Assembly: GCF_023373525.1 (NCBI RefSeq) | Contig: NZ_CP097218.1 | Location: 1,178,001 to 1,242,000, forward strand | Length of the DNA: 64,000 nucleotides | DNA from: Brachybacterium kimchii | GTDB lineage: Bacteria; Actinomycetota; Actinomycetes; Actinomycetales; Dermabacteraceae | Reading direction: 5' to 3' | Part shown: positions 8,503 to 16,058 of the stretch, piece after piece | Numbering within the stretch: the first letter of the stretch is position 1 | How the letters are laid out: each line of letters starts with the position of its first letter | The notes under the pieces: model-generated | What the model saw: only the letters and a program-made list of their open reading frames with translations | Databases searched by the model: none | Told to the model about the DNA's origin: nothing | Program-made: the position numbers and the translations under genes

Positions 8503-8508
8503 TAGCAT
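8503..8508 (+). promoter_or_regulatory. Candidate -10 box for tRNA-Pro
   Basis: TAGCAT lies 29 nt before the mature 5' end of the tRNA, leaving room for a short leader. No convincing -35 is seen. Confidence 0.4.
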
Positions 8509-8537
8509 CGATCCCGGTCCTCCCGCCGTGGAGGTTC

Positions 8538-8611
<74 letters not shown>

Positions 8612-8658
8612 CCGAGAGAATCGGTCGCCGGAAACATCGGCGACCTGCATAGATGGAC

Positions 8659-8699
8659 CGAGAGGCCCGCACCCGACCAGCGCCGGGGCGGGCCTCTCG
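8659..8699 (+). terminator. Terminator hairpin after tRNA-Pro
   Basis: CGAGAGGCCCGC pairs with GCGGGCCTCTCG, a 12-bp stem. No U-tract follows. The stem base resembles those at 36832 and 37023. Confidence 0.75.
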
Positions 8700-8855
8700 C
8701 TCTGCCGTGGCACAGGGCCGTGTCACGAGACCGCGCTGCGCGACCGTGCATCCCCGCGGGACGACGAGGCGGTGTGCGCGCAGTCCGTGAGCATGCGCCG
8801 GCCGACGAGGTAATGTCTCGAACCGAGACGACCGTCGGCGTGGTGGAGGTCATCG

Positions 8856-9950
8856 ATGATCGCGACAGCGCAGCTCCTCGCCCTCCGGCTGCGCAGCCAC
8901 GGTCTCATGGCACGGGGTCCGAGGCTCTCGGTCCACGACGTCGCCACCAGGATGCTGGCCGTGCAGGCCCAGGACCTCGCGCAGGGCGCATGGGCGCTCG
9001 GCATCCGCGCTCGCGGATCGGCTCTTCGCGACGTGCACCGCGCGCTCGAGCGCGGAGAGCTCATCCGCGCCTCGTCGCTTCGCGGCACTCTCCACTTCCT
9101 CGCCGCACGAGATCTGCGGTGGATGCTCGGCATCACCGCTCCACGGGAGATCGCTGCGGCCGGCCCGCGACTTCGCCAGTTCGAGCTCGACGACCCGGCG
9201 CTGCGCCGTGCACGCTCCGTCACCGAGTCGCTTCTCGGCGACCGCACCGCCCTTCCCCGCGCTGAATACCTCCGCGGTCTGGAGGCTGCGGGAATCCCGA
9301 CGGGCGGGCAGCGCGGCTATCACCTGATCTGGTGGTTGTCGCAGAGCGGCATCGTCTGCTGGGGACCGGCACGCGGCACCGGACAGGGGCTCGTCCTGAC
9401 GGAGGAATGGATCGGCGACTCCGTCGAACTGGCCGGCGACGATGCCCTCCGCGAGCTCGCCGGTCGGTACCTCGCCGGACACGGCCCTGCCACGGACTCG
9501 GACCTCGCCTGGTGGGCGGGAATGCCGCTCTCCCAGGCCCGCACGGCCATCCGACTGGCCGGCGCCGACCTCATCGAGCTCCAGCACCGCGGCGTGACGC
9601 ACTGGGCCACCGCGCGGACGATGGACGAGGCGAGCGACCACGTCGTCCGTCGACTGCGCATCCCGAAGACCACGCACGCGCTGCCCGGGTACGACGAGTA
9701 TCTGCTCGGCTACCGGGACCGCTCCGCCGCGATCCCGGAGGAATACGTCGACCGTGTCACCACCGGCCGCAACGGCATCTTCCACCCCACGGTGCTCGCC
9801 CGCGGCAGAGTCATCGCAACATGGCGACGGTCCGACTCCGCCGGGCGCACCACGGCGACCATCGAGCCGTTCCGGGAGCTCACGGCGCCGGACAGCCTGG
9901 CGTTCGCTCGCTCGGCCGCCGCATTCGAGCGGTTCCACAGCGGCATCTAG
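8856..9950 (+). CDS. Winged helix DNA-binding domain protein (HTH_42, YcaQ/AlkX-like)
   Basis: This 364-residue protein fits the HTH_42 family of winged-helix proteins related to the AlkD-like/YcaQ glycosylase group. Typical landmarks are an N-terminal VATRMLAVQAQDLAQGAWAL segment, RASSLRGTLHFLAARDLRWM, GPATDSDLAWWAGMPL in the second winged helix, and the C-terminal LPGYDEYLLGYRDR. Some relatives unhook DNA crosslinks, but the function of this subfamily is not established. The ATG has a GGAGG site 6 nt upstream. Third positions include more A and T than in neighbouring genes, and it sits just downstream of a tRNA gene, so later acquisition is possible. Confidence 0.8.
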   Translation: MIATAQLLALRLRSHGLMARGPRLSVHDVATRMLAVQAQDLAQGAWALGIRARGSALRDVHRALERGELIRASSLRGTLHFLAARDLRWMLGITAPREIAAAGPRLRQFELDDPALRRARSVTESLLGDRTALPRAEYLRGLEAAGIPTGGQRGYHLIWWLSQSGIVCWGPARGTGQGLVLTEEWIGDSVELAGDDALRELAGRYLAGHGPATDSDLAWWAGMPLSQARTAIRLAGADLIELQHRGVTHWATARTMDEASDHVVRRLRIPKTTHALPGYDEYLLGYRDRSAAIPEEYVDRVTTGRNGIFHPTVLARGRVIATWRRSDSAGRTTATIEPFRELTAPDSLAFARSAAAFERFHSGI

Positions 9951-10086
9951 CACCCGATACCGGTCGGTCCACCGGCTCGGCGCCGAGGCGGACCGGAGAG
10001 GATTCAAGATCATGCCCCCTGTCCCGGGTCGATCCCGGTCGCTCGGAAGACCGCGTGGGCACGCAGGGGGATCGACGGACCGCGGA

Positions 10087-10245
10087 TCACGCCCCGGACT
10101 CGTCCTCGGAGTCCTCGAGGCGGCGCCCGCAGCGCCAGCAGGTCACGCCGGGCTGCTCGGTGAGTGCGCCGCAGTCCGGGCACACGCGCTGCAGCCAGCA
10201 GGCGGGCTCCCCGCCCTCGACGCGCACCGGCTCGCCCTCCCTCAT
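10087..10245 (-). CDS. Small zinc-ribbon protein
   Basis: This 52-residue protein starts at an ATG with a GGGAGG site 5 nt upstream. It carries two CxxC knuckles, CPDCG and CWRCG, separated by about 12 residues, with the acidic tail LEDSEDESGA. The spacing is that of a rubredoxin-like or DUF-type zinc ribbon binding one Zn ion. It is convergent with the winged-helix gene, and about 100 nt separate its start from the divergent DUF2249/cupin gene. The role is unknown; short zinc ribbons of this kind often act as RNA, ribosome or protein adaptors, but nothing here shows which. Confidence 0.65.
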   Translation of the reverse strand: MREGEPVRVEGGEPACWLQRVCPDCGALTEQPGVTCWRCGRRLEDSEDESGA

Positions 10246-10348
10246 CGCGCCTCCCTCGCCGCCGGGACCTTCGTCGGCTCGAGGGTACTGCGCCGCGCGT
10301 AGGGTGCGGTCATACCGCCTCCCGCCCCACTCGGAGAAGGAGTCCCCC

Positions 10349-10978
10349 GTGCCCTCCCCGTCGACCGATCCGCACTCCACGCGCACCCCGCAGCCCGCGA
10401 TCCTGGACGTGCGCGAGGTGCCGAAGCCCCAGCGGCACGGCCGGATCTTCGCGCGCTTCGAGCAGCTCGGGGTCGGCGAGTCGTTCGTGCTCGTCAACGA
10501 CCACGATCCCCTGCACCTGCGGGACGACTTCGAGCGGGACCAGCCGGGCAGCTTCGACTGGGAGTACGAGGGAACGGAGGACGGCGACTGGCGCGTGCGG
10601 ATCTCGCGGCTCGCCTCGACCGCGCTCCCCCGCGTGCTCGTGGACACCGCCGAGGTCGAGCTGCCCGAGGGGACGGCCGGCGGAGCCGCCTGGTCGATCG
10701 GCGTGCAGCCGCGCGACCTGGACTCGAACCTCGTGATCCTGCCCGCGGGAGGCGGCATCGGCGAGCACGTCGGGCCGGATCACGACGTGCTGGTCGTGGT
10801 CCTCGCCGGCAGCGGCACGATCACCACGGAGCGCGATCAGGTCGAGGTCGCGCCGGGCGAGCTGGTGCTGCTCCCCCGCCGCTCGCGCCGCGCCTTCACC
10901 GCGGGACCGGAGGGGCTGCGCCACCTCACCGTGCACCGCCGTCGGCCGACGCTCCAGATCACCGACGCCCCGCGCTGA
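10349..10978 (+). CDS. DUF2249 and cupin two-domain protein
   Basis: This 209-residue protein joins an N-terminal DUF2249 domain (about 20-95: LDVREVPKPQRHGRIFARFE, then VNDHDPLHLRDDF) to a C-terminal cupin barrel (about 130-200: GGGIGEHVGPDHDVLVVVL, then VAPGELVLLPRRSRRAF). DUF2249 proteins are small TusA-like folds often linked to hemerythrin, nitric oxide or redox genes. The cupin motif keeps one histidine of the usual metal triad. The GTG start follows AAGGAG at good spacing. It is convergent with a universal stress protein gene only 19 nt away. The combined function is not known. Confidence 0.75.
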   Translation: MPSPSTDPHSTRTPQPAILDVREVPKPQRHGRIFARFEQLGVGESFVLVNDHDPLHLRDDFERDQPGSFDWEYEGTEDGDWRVRISRLASTALPRVLVDTAEVELPEGTAGGAAWSIGVQPRDLDSNLVILPAGGGIGEHVGPDHDVLVVVLAGSGTITTERDQVEVAPGELVLLPRRSRRAFTAGPEGLRHLTVHRRRPTLQITDAPR

Positions 10979-10997
10979 GGCGCGAGGCGCGCCCTGA

Positions 10998-11507
10998 TCA
11001 GCTCTCGTCCTCCCAGGGCAGGGTGAGGTCCTCGCCGTGGGAGGCGAGCGGCACGACGACCACGGGCCGCTCCTGGTGGTGCGCGAGGTGCACGGCGACG
11101 GAGCCGCTGAGGAACTCCCGCAGGGAGGCGCGGAGGCCCGACTCCCGGGTGCCCACCACGATCATCGCCGCGTCCAGCTGGTCGGCCAGGCGCATGAGCT
11201 CCTGCGCCGGCGGGCCCGCGAGGGCCACCGTGGACCAGTGCACGCCGCGGTCGGCGAGCGTCTCGGCGATCGCCCGGTGCAGGGCCGGGTCGAAGACCTC
11301 GACGATCTCCTCGAAGGCGTCCGGGTCCACGGGCAGTGCGGTGACAGTGCCGTCGGGCCGTCTCTCGAGCGTGTAGCTCGAGGCGTCGACGCTCGCGCAC
11401 ACGAGCTCGGCGCCGAAGCGCTCGGCGAAGGTCGCCGCCTCGGCGACGACCCGGGAGTGCTGTCCAGGGATCACACCCACCACGACGGTGGGGGTCGCGT
11501 CCATCAT
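10998..11507 (-). CDS. Universal stress protein (UspA family)
   Basis: This 169-residue single-domain UspA protein has an N-terminal VVVGVIPGQHSRVVAEAA strand-helix and the ATP-binding signature near the C-terminus: VVGTRESGLRAS, then LSGSVAVHLAHHQERPVVVV. This fits the G-2x-G-9x-G(S/T) pattern of ATP-binding Usps. Such proteins accumulate under stress or stationary phase and act in the cytosol. Three possible starts (GTG 11510, ATG 11507, ATG 11504) follow one GGGAGGT site; ATG 11507 has the best spacing. It is a monocistronic gene. Confidence 0.88.
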   Translation of the reverse strand: MMDATPTVVVGVIPGQHSRVVAEAATFAERFGAELVCASVDASSYTLERRPDGTVTALPVDPDAFEEIVEVFDPALHRAIAETLADRGVHWSTVALAGPPAQELMRLADQLDAAMIVVGTRESGLRASLREFLSGSVAVHLAHHQERPVVVVPLASHGEDLTLPWEDES

Positions 11508-11643
11508 CACTGACCTCCCTCCCCCGACCGCGCGGGAGCGCGGTGCACGGATACCGAGATCGTCCCCCGCCCTCGGGGAGAAGTCCAGCCCCTCGACCAG
11601 CCCATCCCGCGGTCCGAGCCACCGGGGCGGCCCCGCTCTTCCC

Positions 11644-11649
11644 TAGACT
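11644..11649 (+). promoter_or_regulatory. -10 hexamer of a leaderless promoter (purU)
   Basis: TAGACT is followed by a 6-nt gap and the ATG at 11656. No other start with a ribosome site is available. Confidence 0.65.
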
Positions 11650-11655
11650 CCTCCC

Positions 11656-12585
11656 ATGCCCGAGACCCCCGCCGAGAAGGCCGCCGCGCCCGTCGGCCCC
11701 ACGACCGCTTCCCAGAACCCCGCGGAGCCGACCACCGCGCCGACCACCTGGGTGCTCACCCTCGCGTGCGAGGACAGGCCCGGGATCGTGCACGCCGTCA
11801 GCGGCGCCGTCGTCGCCGCGCGCGGGAACATCACCGAGTCCCAGCAGTTCGCCTCCCCCGACACGGGGCGCTTCTTCATGCGCCTGCAGATCGCCTCGGA
11901 CACGGGGCGCGACGCGCTCGAGGGCGCGCTCGCCCCGGTGATCGAGCGCTTCGGCCTCGAGGCCTCCCTCGACGCCGCGGGCAGACCCCGACGGACCCTG
12001 ATCCTCGCCTCGAAGGCCGCCCACTGCGTGAGCGACCTGCTGTTCCACCAGCGCTCCGGGCACCTGCCGATCGAGGTGCCGCTCGTGATGGCGAACCATG
12101 ACACCCTGCGCGACCTCGTGGAGTTCCACGGCGTCCCCTTCCACTCCCTGCCCGTCGCGGACCCGGAGCAGAAGGAGGCCTTCGAGAGCGCCGTGCTCGA
12201 AGCGGTCGACGCGCACGACATCGAGCTCGTGGTCCTCGCCCGGTACATGCAGATCCTCTCCCCCGAGCTGTGCGAGGCCCTCGCCGGTCGCTGCATCAAC
12301 ATCCACCATTCGTTCCTCCCCGGCTTCAAGGGCGCGAACCCCTATCGGCAGGCGCACGAGCGCGGCGTGAAGCTCATCGGCTCGACCGCCCACTTCGTCA
12401 CCTCGGACCTCGACGAGGGCCCGATCATCGAGCAGAACGTGACGCGCGTGGAGCACTCGCACTCGGTCGCGCAGCTGCGGGAGATCGGCCAGGACCAGGA
12501 GTGCCTCGCGCTGCGGCGGGCGGTCACCTGGTTCGCGCAGTCACGCGTGCTGCTCGACGGGATGCGCACGGTCATCTTCCGCTGA
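11656..12585 (+). CDS. purU: Formyltetrahydrofolate deformylase
   Basis: This 309-residue enzyme hydrolyses 10-formyl-THF to formate and THF, balancing one-carbon pools. A Pro/Ala-rich tail of about 27 residues precedes an ACT domain (about 30-110: WVLTLACEDRPGIVHAVSGA). A formyltransferase domain follows, with the catalytic segment INIHHSFLPGFKGANPY and GSTAHFVTSDLDEGPIIEQ carrying the catalytic His and Asp. Usual family length is 280-290, so the N-terminal tail is slightly long. The start is fixed by a leaderless -10 element. It is a single gene, with no purine or glycine-cleavage neighbours here. Confidence 0.95.
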   Translation: MPETPAEKAAAPVGPTTASQNPAEPTTAPTTWVLTLACEDRPGIVHAVSGAVVAARGNITESQQFASPDTGRFFMRLQIASDTGRDALEGALAPVIERFGLEASLDAAGRPRRTLILASKAAHCVSDLLFHQRSGHLPIEVPLVMANHDTLRDLVEFHGVPFHSLPVADPEQKEAFESAVLEAVDAHDIELVVLARYMQILSPELCEALAGRCINIHHSFLPGFKGANPYRQAHERGVKLIGSTAHFVTSDLDEGPIIEQNVTRVEHSHSVAQLREIGQDQECLALRRAVTWFAQSRVLLDGMRTVIFR

Positions 12586-12705
12586 CGCCCCTCCCCGGAC
12601 GCACGGCCCGCGTCGCACAGCGTCGGCACAGGCGGGACCTGCCTCCAGCACGGGCTCGCCCCGCAGGATCGTTCTCGCCCCAGAAGAACGACCGAAGGAC
12701 CTGCG

Positions 12706-13938
12706 ATGACCACGCACAGCCCGCAGACCCCGCAGCCGCAGCCGGAGCGGAACCCGCAGCCGGACGAGCCCCGCCGCCATCCCTCGCACACCGAGGACTC
12801 CCGCGTGGAGGTGGCCGGCGACGGCCGCGTGAGCTACCAGGGACGCGACCTCTCCCACCCCGAGGAGCCGCTGGCCGACCAGGGCCTGGGCTTCGACCTC
12901 GCCACGCTGCTCTCACGCCGTCGGACCCTCGCGGGCCTCGGGCTCGGGGCCGCCGCCGTGGGCCTCGCGGCCTGCACGTCCGACGCCTCCGACGACGCTG
13001 CCTCGTCCTCCGCCTCGGACGGGGGCGGCTCGGGCACGAGCGACGGGGAGATCCCCGAGGAGACCAACGGCCCCTATCCGGCCGACGGCACCAACGGCGC
13101 GAACGTGCTCACCGAGGCCGGGATCGTGCGCTCGGACATCACCTCGAGCTTCGGCGACGCGAGCGCGAGGGCCGACGGCGTACCGATGACGCTCACGCTC
13201 ACCCTCACGAACCTCGAGGCGGACAACGACCCCTACGAGGGGGTCGCCGTCTACGTGTGGCACTGCGACGCCGCCGGGGAGTACTCGCTGTACTCCGAGG
13301 GCCTCGAGGACGAGAACTACCTGCGCGGCGTCCAGGTGGCCGACGAGAAGGGGCAGGTGACCTTCACGAGCATCTTCCCCGCCTGCTACACCGGTCGCTG
13401 GCCCCACATCCACTTCGAGGTCTACCCCGACGCGGACTCCATCACCAGCACCGACAACCTGCTGGCCACCTCGCAGGTCGCCCTCCCCCAGGACGTCTGC
13501 GAGACCGTCTACGCGCTCGACGAGTACGACGGCTCGGCCGAGAACCTCGCGCAGGTCACCCTGGACTCCGACAACGTCTTCGGGGACGACGGCGGGGAGC
13601 TCCAGCTCGCCGACGTCGACGGCGACGCGGACAGCGGGTTCACGGTGACGCTGCCCGTCGCGATCGACCCGAGCACCGAGCCCGGGCAGTCCACCGACGC
13701 CTTCGGCGCGGGCGGCGGACAGGGCGGCACGCCGCCGTCCGACGGCGGGGGTGCGCCTCCGTCCGACGGCGGCGGTCAGGGCGGCACGCCTCGCGGCGGC
13801 GCGTCCGACGGCGGAGAATCCGACGGCGGCAGCGCGAGCGGGACGCAGAACAGCTCCTCGACCTCCTCGTCCGGCGGCTCGGGGAGCGCCGCCGCGGAGG
13901 CCTCCCTCGTGGGCGGCGTCCTCGTCGCCTCGCGCTGA
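12706..13938 (+). CDS. Tat-exported lipoprotein of the intradiol ring-cleavage dioxygenase fold
   Basis: This 410-residue protein has three parts. An unusually long N-terminal region (1-69) precedes a twin-arginine lipoprotein signal: RRR at 71-73, hydrophobic GLGLGAAAVGLA, lipobox cysteine C90. An intradiol dioxygenase domain (about 105-300) keeps the iron-ligand signature Y228-TGRWP-H234-I-H236 and an upstream GEYSLY. The tail (about 315-410) is low-complexity Gly/Ser with GGG-type repeats. Cytosolic relatives open catechol rings with Fe(III); exported actinobacterial relatives have no settled substrate. The ATG has AAGGA at 6 nt spacing. The convergent terminator overlaps the end of the response-regulator gene. 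Confidence 0.85.
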   Translation: MTTHSPQTPQPQPERNPQPDEPRRHPSHTEDSRVEVAGDGRVSYQGRDLSHPEEPLADQGLGFDLATLLSRRRTLAGLGLGAAAVGLAACTSDASDDAASSSASDGGGSGTSDGEIPEETNGPYPADGTNGANVLTEAGIVRSDITSSFGDASARADGVPMTLTLTLTNLEADNDPYEGVAVYVWHCDAAGEYSLYSEGLEDENYLRGVQVADEKGQVTFTSIFPACYTGRWPHIHFEVYPDADSITSTDNLLATSQVALPQDVCETVYALDEYDGSAENLAQVTLDSDNVFGDDGGELQLADVDGDADSGFTVTLPVAIDPSTEPGQSTDAFGAGGGQGGTPPSDGGGAPPSDGGGQGGTPRGGASDGGESDGGSASGTQNSSSTSSSGGSGSAAAEASLVGGVLVASR

Positions 13939-13961
13939 GACGGTCGCGCCGGGACGACGCC

Positions 13962-14002
13962 GGGAGCAGGGGCTCGTCGGAGCTAGACGAGCCCCTGCTC
14001 CC
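13962..14002. terminator. Terminator hairpin overlapping a coding 3' end
   Basis: GGGAGCAGGGGCTCGTC pairs perfectly with its complement (17 bp, 7-nt loop). The right arm encodes the last residues and borders the stop of the convergent response regulator. Confidence 0.75.
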
Positions 14003-14654
14003 ACGCCGTCCGCACGGCCGAGGCCCTGTCCCCGACGCCGAGCTTCTCGTACACGTGCGCGAGGTGCGTCTTTACCGTCGCCTCGCCGATGCGCAGGCGA
14101 CGGGCGACGGCCCGGTTCGTGCATCCCTCGGCCACGAGGCGCAGCACCTCGCTCTCGCGGTCGCTGAGCGCGGGGCGCGGCCCGCGCTGGGCGGTGAGGG
14201 CCGCGAGCGCCGCCGGGACCAGCACGGGACGCCCGGCGGCGAGGTCGTGGACCGCCCGCGCGAGGTCCTCTCCGCGCGCGTCCTTGAGCAGGTAGCCGTC
14301 GGCCCCCGCCTCGAGCGCCCCCAGGATCTCGCGGTCCGTGTCGTAGGTGGTGAGGACGAGCAGCCGCGGCTGCTCTCCCCCGCGGCGGCGCTGCTCGCGG
14401 ATGGCCTCGACGCCGCCCACCCCCGGCATGCGCAGGTCCATGAGCACGACGTCCGGGTGATCGCGGGCGATCAGGGCGAGCGCCTCGGCGCCGTCCTCCG
14501 CGGCGCCGATCACCTCGATCCCGGGGTCGGCGCCGAGCATCGCCACGAGTCCGTCGCGGACCACCGGATGGTCGTCGACCACGAGCACCCTCACCGTGGG
14601 GCTCCCCGCGGGTCCCCACGTGGGGCTCTCCGCGGGGCTCTCCGCGGGGCTCAC
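13983..14654 (-). CDS. NarL/LuxR-family response regulator
   Basis: This 223-residue two-domain regulator has an N-terminal receiver (about 20-140) with acidic pocket VVDDHP and phospho-acceptor D73 in VLMDLRMPG. A C-terminal LuxR helix-turn-helix (about 155-220) contains LSDRESEVLRLVAEG and IGEATVKTHLAHVYEKL. It pairs with the overlapping kinase: its GTG shares the 4-base GTGA with the kinase stop. The first 19 residues (SPAE repeats) are encoded by an in-frame 12-bp tandem repeat. An internal GTG at the TVRVL segment is an alternative start without a ribosome site. The target genes are unknown; the divergent acyltransferase is a candidate. Confidence 0.93.
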   Translation of the reverse strand: MSPAESPAESPTWGPAGSPTVRVLVVDDHPVVRDGLVAMLGADPGIEVIGAAEDGAEALALIARDHPDVVLMDLRMPGVGGVEAIREQRRRGGEQPRLLVLTTYDTDREILGALEAGADGYLLKDARGEDLARAVHDLAAGRPVLVPAALAALTAQRGPRPALSDRESEVLRLVAEGCTNRAVARRLRIGEATVKTHLAHVYEKLGVGDRASAVRTAWEQGLV

Positions 14655-14657
14655 CGC
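14622..14657 (-). repeat. 12-bp tandem repeat (3 copies) at the kinase/regulator junction
   Basis: Three head-to-tail copies of GGGGCTCTCCGC (plus strand; third copy has TCA in place of TCT). The period is four codons and encodes SPAE repeats at the regulator N-terminus. The third copy contains the kinase stop and the regulator start. Confidence 0.8.
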
Positions 14658-15937
14658 GGGATCCTGGCGGTCAGCAGGGTGCCCTCGCCGGGCGCCGAGT
14701 CCACGTCGAGGGTCCCGCCGATCTCGCGGATCCTCGAGCGCATGCCCGGGATCCCGTGCCCGCGGCCGCGGGCGGCGGCCTCCGCCGGGTCGAAGCCGCG
14801 GCCGTCGTCGCGGATCCGCAGCACCAGCGCGTCGGGCTCCCCCTCGAGCACGATCTCGAGCGCGCCCGCCCGGGCGTGGCGGGCTGCGTTCGCCATCGCC
14901 TCCTGCGTCACGCGCACCACCGCGTGAGGATGCGGGAGGGGGCTCGGCGCCGCGTCGGCGTCGAAGGTCGCGACGATCCTGTGGGTCCGCGACCAGCGGG
15001 CGACGAGCTCCGCGAGGCTCTCGAGAGGGTCCTCCCCCTCGAGCTGCTGAGGGGCCAGGGCCTCCACCGCACGGCGCGCGTCCACGAGGCTCTCGCGCGC
15101 CGCCTGCTCCGCCGTCCGCATCCGTCGGCGCGCGGAGTCGTCCAGGCCCTCCTGCGGCACGGCCTCGAGCTGACGGATCACGCCGACCAGGCCCTGGGCC
15201 ACCGTGTCGTGGATCTCCCGTGCCAGGCGCGTGCGCTCCTCGGCCACGCCGCGCTCGCGGGCGCGGCGCACCAGCTCCTCGTGCAGCGCCGAGTTCTCGC
15301 GATACGCCTCGGTCAGCTCCCGGACGGCCGCCTCACGCGTGAGCATCTCCCGCTCGCGCTCCTTGTCCAGGTGCATCATGCCGAGGCTCAGCAGGACGTT
15401 GACCAGCACGAGCATCACGAACAGCGCAGGCGCGGCGGCCACGCCCGCCGTTCCGCCCGTCTGGCCGAAGGCGCAGATCAGCGCCGTCACCCCGACCGAG
15501 ACCGGGATCGCCCGGCCGGCCAGGAAGCGGGGCGCGTCGAGGTAGCCGACGAAGGCGTAGATGCAGGCGAGAGGGTTCAGGGCGACCGCGAGCACGAGAA
15601 GAGCCTGGTGGACGGCGAACAGGGCGACGAGACCCGACTCCCCCGCCCCGTGCACGCGCGCCCTGCGCGTGAGCCCGACGCGCAGGAGCAGCGTCGCGAG
15701 GGTGGGCACGAGGGCCCAGAGGATCAGGTGCCGGAACCCGAGGGCGTCGGAGGCGAGCAGACCCACGGTCCAGGAGACCGCGGCGAGCAGGGGCGGCAGC
15801 CACACGGTCAGCAGCCGCCCGAGAGGACCGGTCGGGATCGTCGCCTCGCCGTCTGTTCCGCGGACGGGGATCGGCAGCGGGGCCGCGAGCCCCGTCGGGC
15901 GCGCGCCCGCCGTCGGACGCGGAGTCGCCACAGGCAT
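14651..15937 (-). CDS. NarL-type sensor histidine kinase
   Basis: This 428-residue membrane kinase has an N-terminal region with about six hydrophobic segments (about 45-205, including LLTVWLPPLLAAVSWTVGLL and FVMLVLVNVLLSLGMM). A short coiled coil follows, then a HisKA_3 dimerisation domain with phospho-acceptor H243 in REIHDTVAQGL, and a HATPase_c domain with DDGRGFDP and GHGIPGMRSRIREIG. The lack of a large extracytoplasmic loop suggests sensing within or at the membrane. The frame is open further upstream, but the ATG at 15937 is preferred: GAGACT lies 7 nt before it and it begins right before the first membrane segment. It is cotranscribed with the response regulator. Confidence 0.92.
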   Translation of the reverse strand: MPVATPRPTAGARPTGLAAPLPIPVRGTDGEATIPTGPLGRLLTVWLPPLLAAVSWTVGLLASDALGFRHLILWALVPTLATLLLRVGLTRRARVHGAGESGLVALFAVHQALLVLAVALNPLACIYAFVGYLDAPRFLAGRAIPVSVGVTALICAFGQTGGTAGVAAAPALFVMLVLVNVLLSLGMMHLDKEREREMLTREAAVRELTEAYRENSALHEELVRRARERGVAEERTRLAREIHDTVAQGLVGVIRQLEAVPQEGLDDSARRRMRTAEQAARESLVDARRAVEALAPQQLEGEDPLESLAELVARWSRTHRIVATFDADAAPSPLPHPHAVVRVTQEAMANAARHARAGALEIVLEGEPDALVLRIRDDGRGFDPAEAAARGRGHGIPGMRSRIREIGGTLDVDSAPGEGTLLTARIPR

Positions 15938-15944
15938 GCGCCCC

Positions 15945-15950
15945 AGTCTC
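15945..15950 (-). promoter_or_regulatory. -10-like hexamer of the kinase gene
   Basis: GAGACT (minus strand) lies 7 nt before the ATG at 15937, back to back with the acyltransferase promoter about 95 bp away. Confidence 0.4.
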
Positions 15951-16045
15951 CCCCGCGCATGCACCGGGCGCCAGCGTCGGGGCATCCCCCGATCGGCGGA
16001 GGGTGCGGAGGCCGGTGAGGGGATCCGTCCTTCCTCGCCCCTGCC

Positions 16046-16051
16046 TAGCGT
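16046..16051 (+). promoter_or_regulatory. -10 hexamer of a leaderless promoter (acyltransferase)
   Basis: TAGCGT followed by 7 nt and the ATG at 16059. Confidence 0.55.
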
Positions 16052-16058
16052 CGTGGTC

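Noticed and set aside
11521-11655. Riboswitch upstream of purU (glycine or tetrahydrofolate type)
   Set aside because: A -10 hexamer lies 6 nt before the start codon, so the transcript has no leader, and no conserved riboswitch core is visible.
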